The translations under genes were made by a program, and so were the position numbers. Below, piece by piece: positions 34,790 to 44,303 of a stretch of DNA of 64,000 bases (its first letter is position 1; each line of letters starts with the position of its first letter). The notes beneath the pieces are model-generated. The model was not told where the DNA came from, ran no database searches, and worked only from the letters and a program-made list of their open reading frames with translations. Source of the stretch: Azolla caroliniana (Eukaryota; Polypodiophyta); contig JBHGNT010000015.1 of assembly GCA_043228905.1 (NCBI GenBank), positions 13,950,001 through 14,014,000 of the forward strand, in the 5' to 3' direction.

Positions 34790-35590
34790 CCCAGTCATGA
34801 TAGTCGGCTTTGAACCCCCCACCATCTTCACTCATCCTTATCAGAGAAGAATTTCTTCATTCAGTCCACAGCAGTCATCTCGCCGATTAACATCTTGCCA
34901 ATGCCAATGTCCACGAAAATCCTGTGTTAATAACAAAAAATTAGTCCAAAAGTTTTCTCACCCACTCCTGATAGTCGGCTTCGACCCTCCCACCATCTTC
35001 ACTCATCCTTATCACAGAAAAATTTCTTCATTTAGTCCACATCAACCATCTCGCTGATTAGCATCTTGCCAATGTCCCCGCAAATCCTGTATTAACAACA
35101 AAAAAGTAGTGTAAAAGCTTCCTCACACACTCAAGATAGCCGGCTTCGACCTCCCCACCATCTTCACTCATCCTTATCATAGAAAAATTTTCTTCGTTCA
35201 ATCCACATCAGCCATCTCGACGATTAACGTCTTGCCAATGTCCACGAAAATCCTGTATTAACAACAAAAGATTAGTCCAAAAGTTTCCTCACCCACTCTT
35301 GATAGTCAACTTCGACCCCCCCACCATCTTCCCTCATCCTTATCACAAAATATTCTTCATTTAGTCCACATCAGCCATCTTGCCGATTAGCATCTTGCCA
35401 ATGTCCACGAAAAACCTGTATTAAAAACAGAAATTAGTGTAAAAGTTTCCTCACCCACTCATGATAGTCGGCTTCGACCCCCCCACCATCTTCACTCATC
35501 CTTATCACAGAAAAATTTCTCCATTCAGTCCCCATTAGCCATCTCGCCAATTAGCATCTTGCCAATGTCCACGAAAATCCCCATCAATCA
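34790..35590. repeat. Five-unit tandem repeat of about 165 bp
   Basis: The marker GATAGTCGGCTT (or a close variant) starts units at 34799, 34970, 35135, 35301 and 35463, spacings 171, 165, 166 and 162 bp. Each unit continues with CCACCATCTTCACTCATCCT, ATTTCTTCATT, a GATTAGCATCTTGCCAATGT block and an A-rich spacer. Unit length is in the range of plant satellite monomers. Confidence 0.93.
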
Positions 35591-36639
35591 ACTGACTGTC
35601 ATCAAGTATCCCCAATAGCTTAAACCTACAAAAACAAACATGAATGCACACTCTCATCTCCTTATGAAAATCATTATCAGTCATCCCTCTCTAAGGCAAA
35701 GCATCATTATCAATCATCCCTATCTAAGGTAAAGCATCTACTTTACTATCCGCACCAATCATATCGGAGATTACCGCCAAAAGCTTCTTTTATGAAAAGA
35801 CTCTTGCTATTTATACATCCTTGCTTACACTTATTGCTCACTAGTTATCTTGGCAACATTATTTCTCCTATAAATTTGCCTCCTATGCTGTAATTTTGTG
35901 CAAGCCCTAATTTTGATATTTCCCACACCATGGTTGCCTCCTCGCACTAGATTGTCTCTCATATGAGGGTAAATACTAGTATCTCAACTGTAAGTTGCAC
36001 CTATTTCTAGTTCTGTTATCGGAATAACAAGATTACCCACTATGCTATTTCAGTGGATGTTTTGTCTTGTGATTTTTCCTTCAATAAGCTGATGAAACTA
36101 ATTTAGAAGCATTACCGTCAGCTATTTAATATCCTTCTCAACTACACGTTGTTGGGATTGATTGTTGCTCTTGGAGGTTGCTTTGCTTGAGTATAGAAGG
36201 CCAATAACTTGACTATTGGATCCTATCCATTACTATACTATTGCTTGGTTCAAGTGACGGAACTGATTGCTATTATATATGCACTTGATAAGTTGCATTG
36301 TTATTAATATAGTAGCATCTCTTACAGTTCTACAAATCATTACTGCCTCTCACACTTCCTAACTCAAAGAAGTTTGGAACGATCGAAAATGACTTGGGCA
36401 GAGTTGATGATACATTTCGATTTCGAAATCTACTTTTCTAAAGAGGTTTCGATATCGGTAGTAGATGCGTTGAGTTGAAATTTGGAAAGTGCATGCCCTA
36501 AGCTTCTTGAAATTGTCCAATGATCTGAAAACATTTTCCGGGGTTAATACCTATTACCAATAGGTTGATGAAAGAACTTTCTTGCCAATCTAGAAGAGAG
36601 CTTAATCAAGTATTATTACTGACGTCCAATGGATTGATC
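35591..36639. other. No gene seen
   Basis: Non-coding in all frames as far as I can tell. No repeats recognised. Confidence 0.4.
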
Positions 36640-37174
36640 TCGTTGTTGCATTATCCTTAGTCAAATGGGCCGACAAAGGGATTGATCCAGAAGAGGATAT
36701 GTTGAGCACATATGTGTTGCAAGCAACCATAGTGCTAGAGATATATCAACGACATTTAATGTTGAGGTATCGACCTTTGCTACGAACACCAATAGATTTG
36801 TGTGCCAATTTAGCGCCAAGGTATTGTGATCCTTATCAGGAATTTGGGTCTCAGTACATTCCTTCTAGATAAGCTTCTTAATGTTACGTTGCATCCAGTT
36901 TTTCACGTGAGTGGTCTCAATGGATCTTGCGTATGATGATAATGTTGTTTCTCCATTTAGAGTGACTTCGTTATAGGATGTTACATTTACTCTGCTTGAA
37001 CCTAACTATCCTTGACCATAGGACTTCAACCTTATGGTTCAAGATGATTCATAAGTATAAGGTTAAGTGGAAAGATTTCATTAGGGAGGTTGACATTTGG
37101 GAGAACATTACGTTAATATATTACCTTTTAACCTGTTTTAAATTGCAAGACTACAATTATTTGGAGAGGGGGGA
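36640..37174 (+). pseudogene. Gypsy-4 integrase C-terminus with chromodomain-like end
   Basis: Broken plus-strand integrase tail. Near 36890-36925 sequence matching the L-H-P-V-F-H-V-S signature of gypsy integrase C-termini is visible in pieces (VTLHPVFHVSGL-like). At 37010-37110 VLDHRTSTLWFKMIHKYKVK is followed by WKDF and a WEN, resembling the start of a chromodomain (V-K-W-K-x-F, W-E). A purine run GGAGAGGGGGGAG (about 37162) follows as a polypurine tract. Confidence 0.65.
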
Positions 37175-37480
37175 GTATGTAATGTTTACAATTGTTAAGT
37201 GTAATTAACGGGACCTTGTTCTATAATATCAGAGTTATTGGATGCTTGATCTAGACTTCGTGTGTGTATTTGGCGCCACACATAATTGGTTGTTGTAGTT
37301 GGCTCATTAATGGCCAATGTCAACTGGCCAGAGTCCTATATAAGTGAGTGTGCACACCCTTGGGGGGGACGCTTCCCATAATGCAGTTGTGCGCCCATAG
37401 AGGAGAGGTTCTAGGAGAGGGATGCTCTCTTGATTGAAAACTAGACATCTACCAAGGTCAGGTGTGTTTGTTCCTGGCTG
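37175..37480 (+). repeat. Gypsy-4 LTR (partial)
   Basis: Begins TGTAATGTTTACAATTG after the polypurine tract and carries a TATATAAG promoter-like box near 37337. The right boundary was not determined, and later sequence to about 37750 may belong to it or to flank. Confidence 0.5.
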
Positions 37481-38699
37481 GGATGGGGCAGTTCATGACA
37501 TCCACACTGTCGCAATTGACTCTGGCGCGAGGGCGGATGGGTGGTAACACGTATTGTAGAGCAATTCCTAGTATGCTTTGTCATTTAGTTTACACTGCAA
37601 GTTCAAGATGTCTTCCACGGAGCGTATGTACCTCCGCCAATACCCCCACCATGATGTACATTGAAGACCACATTCGTAGTGTGAGTCTAGCCTACGGGTT
37701 GAAAAGCCATCAATCGTATGAATTGTAGCCTTCAAGCGTTAATATGTAATAGGCAAGTTAATACCGTTGCAGGAAATCTCCTTGGGGAAAAAATATTGTA
37801 TGCTAATCTATACATTGTGATTATTGGTTGGGCGATGTGGTATGGAGTTTATTCCATAAGGAAAACATGCAAATGCCATTGATCTTATGAAAGGTTGTTT
37901 GCACTATAACACGAGACTATCATTTCGTTTGCTCTCTCACATGAGGATTTCTTGGTACTTAATGTAGAATTCCAGGATAAATGCTAACAATAGGCCGTAC
38001 CACAATAAATGTCAGATAAATTATGTGTGTGGATATTTTATTTTAGGCAAGGGAATTATGTCACGTGTTTTTCTTTTTGCAGCAAGGTATGTTGTTGTTA
38101 GATAGAATATGGTTTTGTATTGGTATGGTTCTAAATTTCTTACGATAAATTGTCATGTATTTGAATGTTTCTTATGTCCTTAAAATGCATGATGAAGCCA
38201 GTTGTAGCAGAGCATTGTATATCACATTCTTCAAAATAGAAACGAATCCAATCCCTCTTGAACAGTTCACTAACTTTGTTGAGTTTGTGCCCATCCAAAT
38301 GGTTCTTTAGGATTAGCACAAAGTGAGCTTTGGAAGGACCCAATATAAAGTCTAGCTTTTGCTAAAACTTACAAATTCCTTGGTGATAAAATTCACCTCT
38401 GAGTCCACACACATTCGACATCATGAGATGGATTCTTGGAAAAGCAATTTAGATAGCTCCTTCATAGCATTTCGACAAACAACTCCTCAATCAACTATGT
38501 TGATATATTCTCATTTAGATGATCCCAAGCCTTCTAAATATTGGATTTGTGATGGAATTCTAGTGCAACATTGAGCATGTTTAAAGAAAAGGATTCATGG
38601 GCCAATTTTACTTGTATAGAGGTCAATCCCTATTGTATATCCCACAATGCATTTTGCAGCTTGAGCATTTTGAAGAGTCAACACTTACCTCCTTACCAC
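37481..38699. other. No supported gene
   Basis: Short ORFs only (38140-38343 minus, 38359-38574 plus), none with a recognised domain. Confidence 0.4.
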
Positions 38700-38885
38700 T
38701 AACACGTTAGTGTAGTGGTAGTGGGGAGAAGGCTCGAACACTAAGGGTGAAAGTTCAAATACACCCATCGCTAGCTAATGAACATGTGGTACCTTGCCTT
38801 CAGGCAGTGTTTGGCTTTGAGGAATAAGTAATGGTGAGTGTGTTCCTTCATGTGGTTTGGTGAGTGCGTGTGTGTTCTAGAAATC
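38700..38885 (+). repeat. tRNA-derived SINE-like unit 3
   Basis: A-box-like TTAGTGTAGTGGTAG (38707-38721), B-box-like AGTTCAAATAC (about 38751), then CTAGCTAATGAACATGTGGT and CCTTGCCTTCAGGC. Clearly the same family as units 1 and 2. Confidence 0.72.
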
Positions 38886-38894
38886 ATGCATCAG

Positions 38895-39000
38895 AAACTG
38901 GCAGTTGTCAAGGACTATATAAACGTATTATATTATATAAAAGGAAAATAGAACAAGGAATGAATAGATAATAGAAAATAATGGATGCATATATAAGACG
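38895..39000. repeat. Fragment matching the Gypsy-2 upstream region
   Basis: GTCAAGGACTATATAAACGT...AAAATAGAACAAGGAATGAA is close to the sequence at 13505-13580 and 53825-53900, just outside Gypsy-2 gag. A remnant of another copy of that family. Confidence 0.7.
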
Positions 39001-39374
39001 TTCGCGTTCACAAGTAGAAGGATTGCGCATTCCACTTGTAGAATCTTCTTCAAACTATCCAAATACACCCTCTCTACAAAAATTGGATGCACGAGTATCA
39101 CATGTTCCTCAACTTGATTAGAATTTGCAAATATAAAAACACATGATAGGTCTACGAGTGGAGATCATTAGAAATCATGCAAGTTTGGACGTGTTGATAA
39201 GTTAATGTAGGCATAATAAAGTTCAACAATGGCTCAATATGTCACTAATGTGCGACAAGGGAAACACTAAGTTAAAGACTTATATTAATTTGGTAAGTTT
39301 TACAAAAATATGAGGTGTACTTGTATCCATACTAATAAAATGAGTTATAATTTATACTTTGACCCATACGTGCA

Positions 39375-39650
39375 TGTATATAATTGTGGACAATGTAGGA
39401 TAGTGCACTTTAGTATAATGTGATTGGAATAACTAACTTATTAAAGTATTCAATACTTGTATTTAAAGTTGATCTAATCTATTCCTTAGTTTGTTCGTAT
39501 AGGATCAAACCATATGTATATAATTGTGGACAATGTAAGGCAATGAACTTTAGGATAATGTCGTGGAAATAACAAACCTATTAAGGCTTTCATACCTGTA
39601 TTTAAAATTGATCTACTCTATTGCTTAGGTGATTCACACATGATCAAACT
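39375..39650. repeat. Two tandem units of about 139 bp
   Basis: TATAATTGTGGACAATGTA occurs near 39377 and again near 39516, with the following TTTAG.ATAATGT, TTAAAG/GG and TGTATTTAAA segments in the same order. Confidence 0.85.
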
Positions 39651-40279
39651 CCAAACGATAACGCAAGTGGAACTACAAGCATATAAAAACATGCGGATAA
39701 CGCTAGTGGAACCATTATCAACACACTACACAATCTAAGCAGCAATGGAATAGAAACATAATAGTTTTAACAATAGAAGACAAAAATCCATAATAACAAC
39801 ATGGACAATCATGGCAACAATTGTACGACTATGTTATTTTAAGGTTAGCTTGGACCAGAATCAGCCTCAATTTAAACTAATTCATGTTTCTCCATAGATT
39901 GAGAGAGAGAAAGAGATTAAGATTAAACGCTTGACTTAGATTGAGAAAGATTGATATAGCCAAGAGAGAGATATTGAGATTAAGATTTTAACTCTTGATT
40001 TAAGAAACAAGATATACGATCAATTCGATAACGAATTCTCTTCTTCTTAATTTTATCACCAAAAAAAGCCCAACCCTTCTTCTTTTTCATTCCTTCTTTT
40101 ATAGATGCTCTCATGCATATGATGCATGTGAGGGTACAAGACATGCATAAAATGCATGTTTGCCATTTGGCACTCATGTATTACATGTGGTGCATGATAA
40201 CAATGTCACTCATTTTAGCTCTCATGTATGAGAATTTCCATGTAAAAGTACAATGATAGAAATATAAATTCAACTAAAT

Positions 40280-40352
40280 GTCATGGCTTAGTGGTAAGTC
40301 TATTGACTCCTAACTAGGAGGTGCAAGGTTCAAATCCTCACTTGCCCTCCTT
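40280..40352 (+). repeat. tRNA-like SINE head (unit 4)
   Basis: A-box TGGCTTAGTGGTAAG (40284-40298) and B-box GGTTCAAATCC (40327-40337), about 30 bp apart, followed by CTCACTTGCCCTCC. This resembles plant Au-type SINEs. The cloverleaf is not complete enough for a tRNA gene. Confidence 0.7.
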
Positions 40353-40389
40353 GTGTATATATGTGATATATATTTATTTATTAATTTGG

Positions 40390-40655
40390 TCGCCGGATGT
40401 CGGATGACGCCGGTCGCCGCCGGATACTGGCTTCGCCACCGTCGTCGAATCACAAGCTCCGTCGCCGCCTCGCCGCCTCCGTCAGATGCCGATTCCACTG
40501 GGTCACCGGCTTCGCCGCCGCCTCGTCGGCTCTATTGGATGCCGATATCGCCGGATCGCTGTCTCCGTTGGATGCCGATTCCGCCGGGTCACCGGCTCCG
40601 TCGCCTTGCGGGCTCCGTCGAATACCGATACTGCCGGATCAACGATTGCCGGTTA
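40390..40655. repeat. GC-rich minisatellite
   Basis: A sharply GC-rich island in an AT-rich region, built from degenerate units such as GATGCCGATTCCGCCGGGTC and ACCGGCTCCGTCGCC with a period near 54 bp. All frames stay open for long stretches because of the repeat, which gives spurious ORFs on both strands. Confidence 0.8.
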
Positions 40656-42423
40656 TTGTCTAGTTCCATTTTGGTTGGCTAGGCCACCTCCACTCTTAGT
40701 TCAAGTTACCTTGAACTCTCTATGCTCAATCCATAGACACAAAGATAATAGCTTTTGGTCTACCTTATATATGATGAGAGCCGTATTTGTCGTGCCTATG
40801 TGGGATATCTCACAGTTTTCTCGTTTCCTTTCACAAACTTTATACCCTCATATCTTGACATCTAGTTGTCCGTTTCTCGTGTATAAAGTGCATTTGAAAG
40901 CTCTTGAAGACCTCCATCATTTTGTACTTAGATACTTCACTACTATTGTTTTATGTGATTCATACTCGATTTTGTATGTTTTATGTGATTTTCACACCAT
41001 TGCCGAAAATCTTCACGACATCATTCTATCGTGGTGACATGTCGCAATTTACGTGTCACTACTGGATATACCAGCAGATTTGAACCTTCCACTTCATTAG
41101 AATGCTCCTTGATTCTTTGTTTCTTAATTTCATCGAAGTAGCCAACCGTGATGTATTCAATGGCATTAACGAACCGAAAAGTTGGCCCTCTATTTACATT
41201 GGTTTTTATCCTATAAAAAATAATACATCGAGTTAAGAATAGATTGAACAACCTTAAGAAATGCAATATAGTGAATGAAACCTATAAATAATCCTTACCA
41301 TGCAAGGTTCTCGATGCCATGGCAACGAGATCTCAAAGCTTGAGCTACCGAGTACCCTTGGTCCATACTATGAAAGACAACTATTCGCCAAAAGGATGCA
41401 GTCATTAGCTCAGCGAAATCCTTGACCACCTTCTCCAACTGTTTAAACCTAAACGGTTCATTGTCGTATGATGACCCAACCATTCGAAATCCGTAAGGAA
41501 TATCCGCAATCATTAGCGTATATTCCTTCTTGGGCACTTTCTGGATCAAGTCGACGACATCACCGCAAACCACATTGTAGTAAAGATCTCTCGTAATATC
41601 TTTTTTGTGGCTAAATTTTTTAAAGCAGCCATCTTCTTCCATTTCGTATGCCTTGAGTAAGCGACGATCCTTTTCTTTTTTGGCTCACTCGAGATGTGCA
41701 AGGAAGGATGTATGGAAATCGTGTATATCCTTAACTTCTCCTTGTTTCTTGCCACGACATGGTTTCTAATAGAAGTAATAGGACATCAAGTATTATTATA
41801 CAACATCTACATATGATGAAAGCGTAATGAAAAACCACCAATACTAACCCAATCCTTGAATGCAATAAAATACTCTGATAACGCCTTATATGAAGACATT
41901 AGAGGATAATCCTCGGTCACTTGTTCCCAAGTTATACATCCAAGTTGTTTCATCATAACTTCTTGGATCTTCATGTACACCTTATGACTGTAAAATTAGA
42001 AATCAAGATTAGAACTTGGAATTACACCATATAGACTTCAATATCAATATTTGAAAGACTTACTTATTGAACTCAGTGACCATTTCTTCAAGGCTTAAAT
42101 CTTTCGCCACAACCCTTGACAAAACAGACACAAGAAGTTGCTCGTCCTTAATACCTTGCATCGCTCTCCACAGAGACAGCTTCATGTCGTCAGCCGCTTC
42201 TTCAATTGTCAAGTCAATTTTCTTGGCCGCTTGTGACTTTAACTCTAGTTGAGGGTCAACCTTAACGACAAAAGAAGAGAAGCTCTTTGACTTCTCGTTG
42301 AAGAGAAGCTTTTTTCCTCTCTTCATGGACTCGGGAGCTACTAGGGTTTGTGTTTCAATTGGAGAACCCTGTATGCGAAGCTTTATCTTCTTCATAGGTC
42401 TGTCCGACAAGTTCTTAAACGAC

Positions 42424-43431
42424 CTATTTAAGAGAGGACATGCGAAAACATAAGTTAGGTGGGCACATAGATTAAGGTTGTATATTAAAATACAAATAAG
42501 TGGATGAAGAAATAAACTAGCAGGCGATTTGTGGTGAACTATAAATATCAATCATGCATTCAATGTATATGGTAGTCCTATATTCAGAAATCTATTCTAG
42601 TAACGGTTATTCAACTTAGAAAGTATATATCGTAATAAGTATACAAGGTTATATATTGTCTTGAAGGGCAGGTATGACTTATATTGATTCCATAAGCATA
42701 TTGTAGATAATTAACATATGATAGACTTGAGATTGGTATCGTAAAAGTAATTTGTGGGTTTTTTCTACTATTTTAAGCAATAGTAGGTCATAAAACCCCT
42801 ATAATTAAGGCCCCTTTTTTTAAAAAAGTAAGGCAAGTCGACATAAAAAAGACTGATTTTGACAGATAGTTTGATATCTTTTCTCACAATACTAAATTGT
42901 TGCCCCAAAAACACAATATTCCTCTTTCAGGGTCTTCTTTTATACAGGAACTCGATACGCCGTATTGTGTTCTTGTATAAAGTTCGTGTTTGTACATGAA
43001 ATCGATGCATGGTATCGAGTTCGTGTATCAAACACATACTTTACATAGGAACTCGTTATGGTGTATCGAGTTCCTGTATAAAAAAGAGTTACATAACATT
43101 GGAACTCGATACGGTGTATTGAGTTCTTGTATAATATTTGTATTTTAGACAGGAGCTCAATACGCCGTATCGATTTCCTGTATAAAACACAAATATTATA
43201 CAGGAACTCGATACGCCGTTTCGAGTTCCTTTGTTTTCTTTGCTTTTTAAATAGGAACTCGTGACGCCGTATCGAGTTCCTGTTTCAAAAGCAAAGAAAA
43301 TAGAAGAACTCGATATGGCGTATCGAGTTCCTATATAAAGTTTGTATTTTATACAGGAACTCGATACGGCGTATTGAGTTCTTGAGTGAAGAAACATATT
43401 TACAAAAATGTCCACAGTGTCAGAGGCCTAC
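42424..43431 (-). other. Intron 1 of the methyltransferase-like gene
   Basis: 1008 bp intron defined by the donor CTCCAG|GTAGGC (43431) and the acceptor TTAAATAG (42424). Joining restores an AGG codon across the junction, in frame on both sides. The nine-unit palindrome array lies in its 5' half. Confidence 0.75.
42941..43386. repeat. Nine-unit palindrome array of element copy B
   Basis: Nine 25 bp palindromes centred at 42960, 43010, 43061, 43114, 43165, 43216, 43267, 43318 and 43369. Spacings are 50, 51, 53, 51, 51, 51, 51 and 51 bp. The consensus half-site is GAACTCGATACG, then one centre base, then its mirror. The best units extend outward with TATACAG arms to 39 bp. Each half-site contains two CpGs. 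Some spacers are inverted copies of each other (near 43233-43250 and 43284-43303). The 51 bp period is close to five DNA turns, so all centres lie on about the same face of the helix. Confidence 0.95.
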
Positions 43432-43466
43432 CTGGAGTCCTGGCGCTTGATTCTCTTTGAAGACAT

Positions 43467-43602
43467 GGTTGATCTTGTCGAAGTGGAGGTGGAGATCGCG
43501 CTTTCGTGCTTCGTGCTCTGTGTGCTCTGTTCGCTCTGTGTGCTCTTGTATGCTCTTGTGTGCTCTTATGGATGAAATATGACGAGGTCTTCCTATTTAT
43601 AG
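43467..43602 (-). promoter_or_regulatory. Core promoter and 5' leader of the methyltransferase-like gene
   Basis: A TATA box CTATAAATAGG on the minus strand (43602-43592) lies about 127 bp before the ATG at 43466. The leader between them is made of repeated GAGCACACA/GAGCATACA units. Copy C has an equivalent box (59730-59721) at a similar distance from its ATG. Confidence 0.75.
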
Positions 43603-44303
43603 GGATTGACCACAGTGGTTAAAGCAACCATAGTCACCTTAACCAGGGTTGGTAAGCTTGAGGTTAGTTAGTTAGTAACCACAGTCACATTAACCAGAGT
43701 AACTTATGATTGCATTAATGATTACAAAGTCAAACTACCATATTGATGAATTTTTTATAGTCATAATAACTTACAATGACTTTGAAGGTCATGAAGGACA
43801 TAATGATAGAGGTTTATGAATGAACCAATGATTGATTACTGAAAGCAACATTTTTATGACTCTTAATTGCCGTGTATTAAAGATGTGGGCATGAATGAAC
43901 CAATGATTGATAAGTCTAATATTTAAAATGGTGGGCATTAATGAACCAATGACTGAGAAGTTCTATATCAAATATGGGTGCCATTAATTAGCCAATGATT
44001 TTAACTTTAATCCAAAATATTTATGGCTTGGTAATGATTGTAATTATATTATACTTGATTTAACTTCATATAGACCTAGTTTAAGTAATTATTGATATTT
44101 TAAATACAATTACTATATTAAAAATAATATTTTTTATGTATTGTATTAATATAATATTAAATAATATAGACATTATATTGAGGGAGCTTTTGTTTAGAGA
44201 GGAGTTTATGTTTAGAGAGGAGTATATGTTTAGAGAGGAGCTTATTAGTTTTTTGCCTTAGCCTAAGCACATAACTTAAAGAGCCTTATTTAGACCTTAA
44301 GCC
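43603..44303. promoter_or_regulatory. Divergent intergenic region of element B
   Basis: About 700 bp between the two divergent genes. It contains short repeats: AACCATAGTCAC/AACCACAGTCAC near 43625-43690, a GAATGAACCAATGATTGA unit near 43820, 43895 and 43940, and three TTTAGAGAGGAG units at 44190-44245 just before the transposase start. It probably carries both promoters. No second TATA box was assigned with confidence. Confidence 0.5.

Larger units (their letters stand above)
41021..43466 (-). pseudogene. N4/N6-type DNA methyltransferase-like gene of element B (five exons)
   Basis: Minus-strand spliced gene. Exons: 43466-43432, 42423-42064, 41987-41849, 41765-41299, 41210-41021. All introns are GT-AG, with good donors such as GTAAGT, and phases agree throughout, giving a 397-codon frame. 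Exon 1 encodes MSSKRIKRQDS. Exon 4 has GDVVDLIQKVPKKEYTLMIA, DIPYGF and EPFRFKQLEKVVKDF, then FHSMDQGYSVAQAL and ENLAW. Exon 5 continues KTNVNRGPTFRFVNAIEYIT and VGYF. This follows the D-P-P-Y first, W-K-P-N, E-x-x-x-x-G-Y order of amino-group (N4-cytosine or N6-adenine) DNA methyltransferases, with D-I-P-Y for D-P-P-Y. One in-frame TGA (41687-41685, codon 205, CGA to TGA likely) and loss of the C-terminal SAM-binding F-x-G-x-G motif make it non-functional. It is divergent from the transposase at 44304. Confidence 0.75.

Noticed and set aside
40280-40352. tRNA gene
   Set aside because: Good A and B boxes, but stems do not pair as a complete cloverleaf; better explained as a SINE head.
40397-41037. 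Plus-strand ORFs of 88-183 codons in the GC-rich region
   Set aside because: They read through the GC minisatellite in several frames and then unrelated sequence, with no domain.
42941-43386. CRISPR-like array (25 bp repeats, about 26 bp spacers)
   Set aside because: The repeats are fully palindromic and degenerate, some spacers are inverted copies of each other, the context is a plant intron, and no cas-like genes exist.
43089-43415. 108-codon minus-strand ORF with repeated G-T-R-Y...S-S-S-C residues
   Set aside because: By-product of the 51 bp palindrome array (51 is a multiple of three), inside intron 1.
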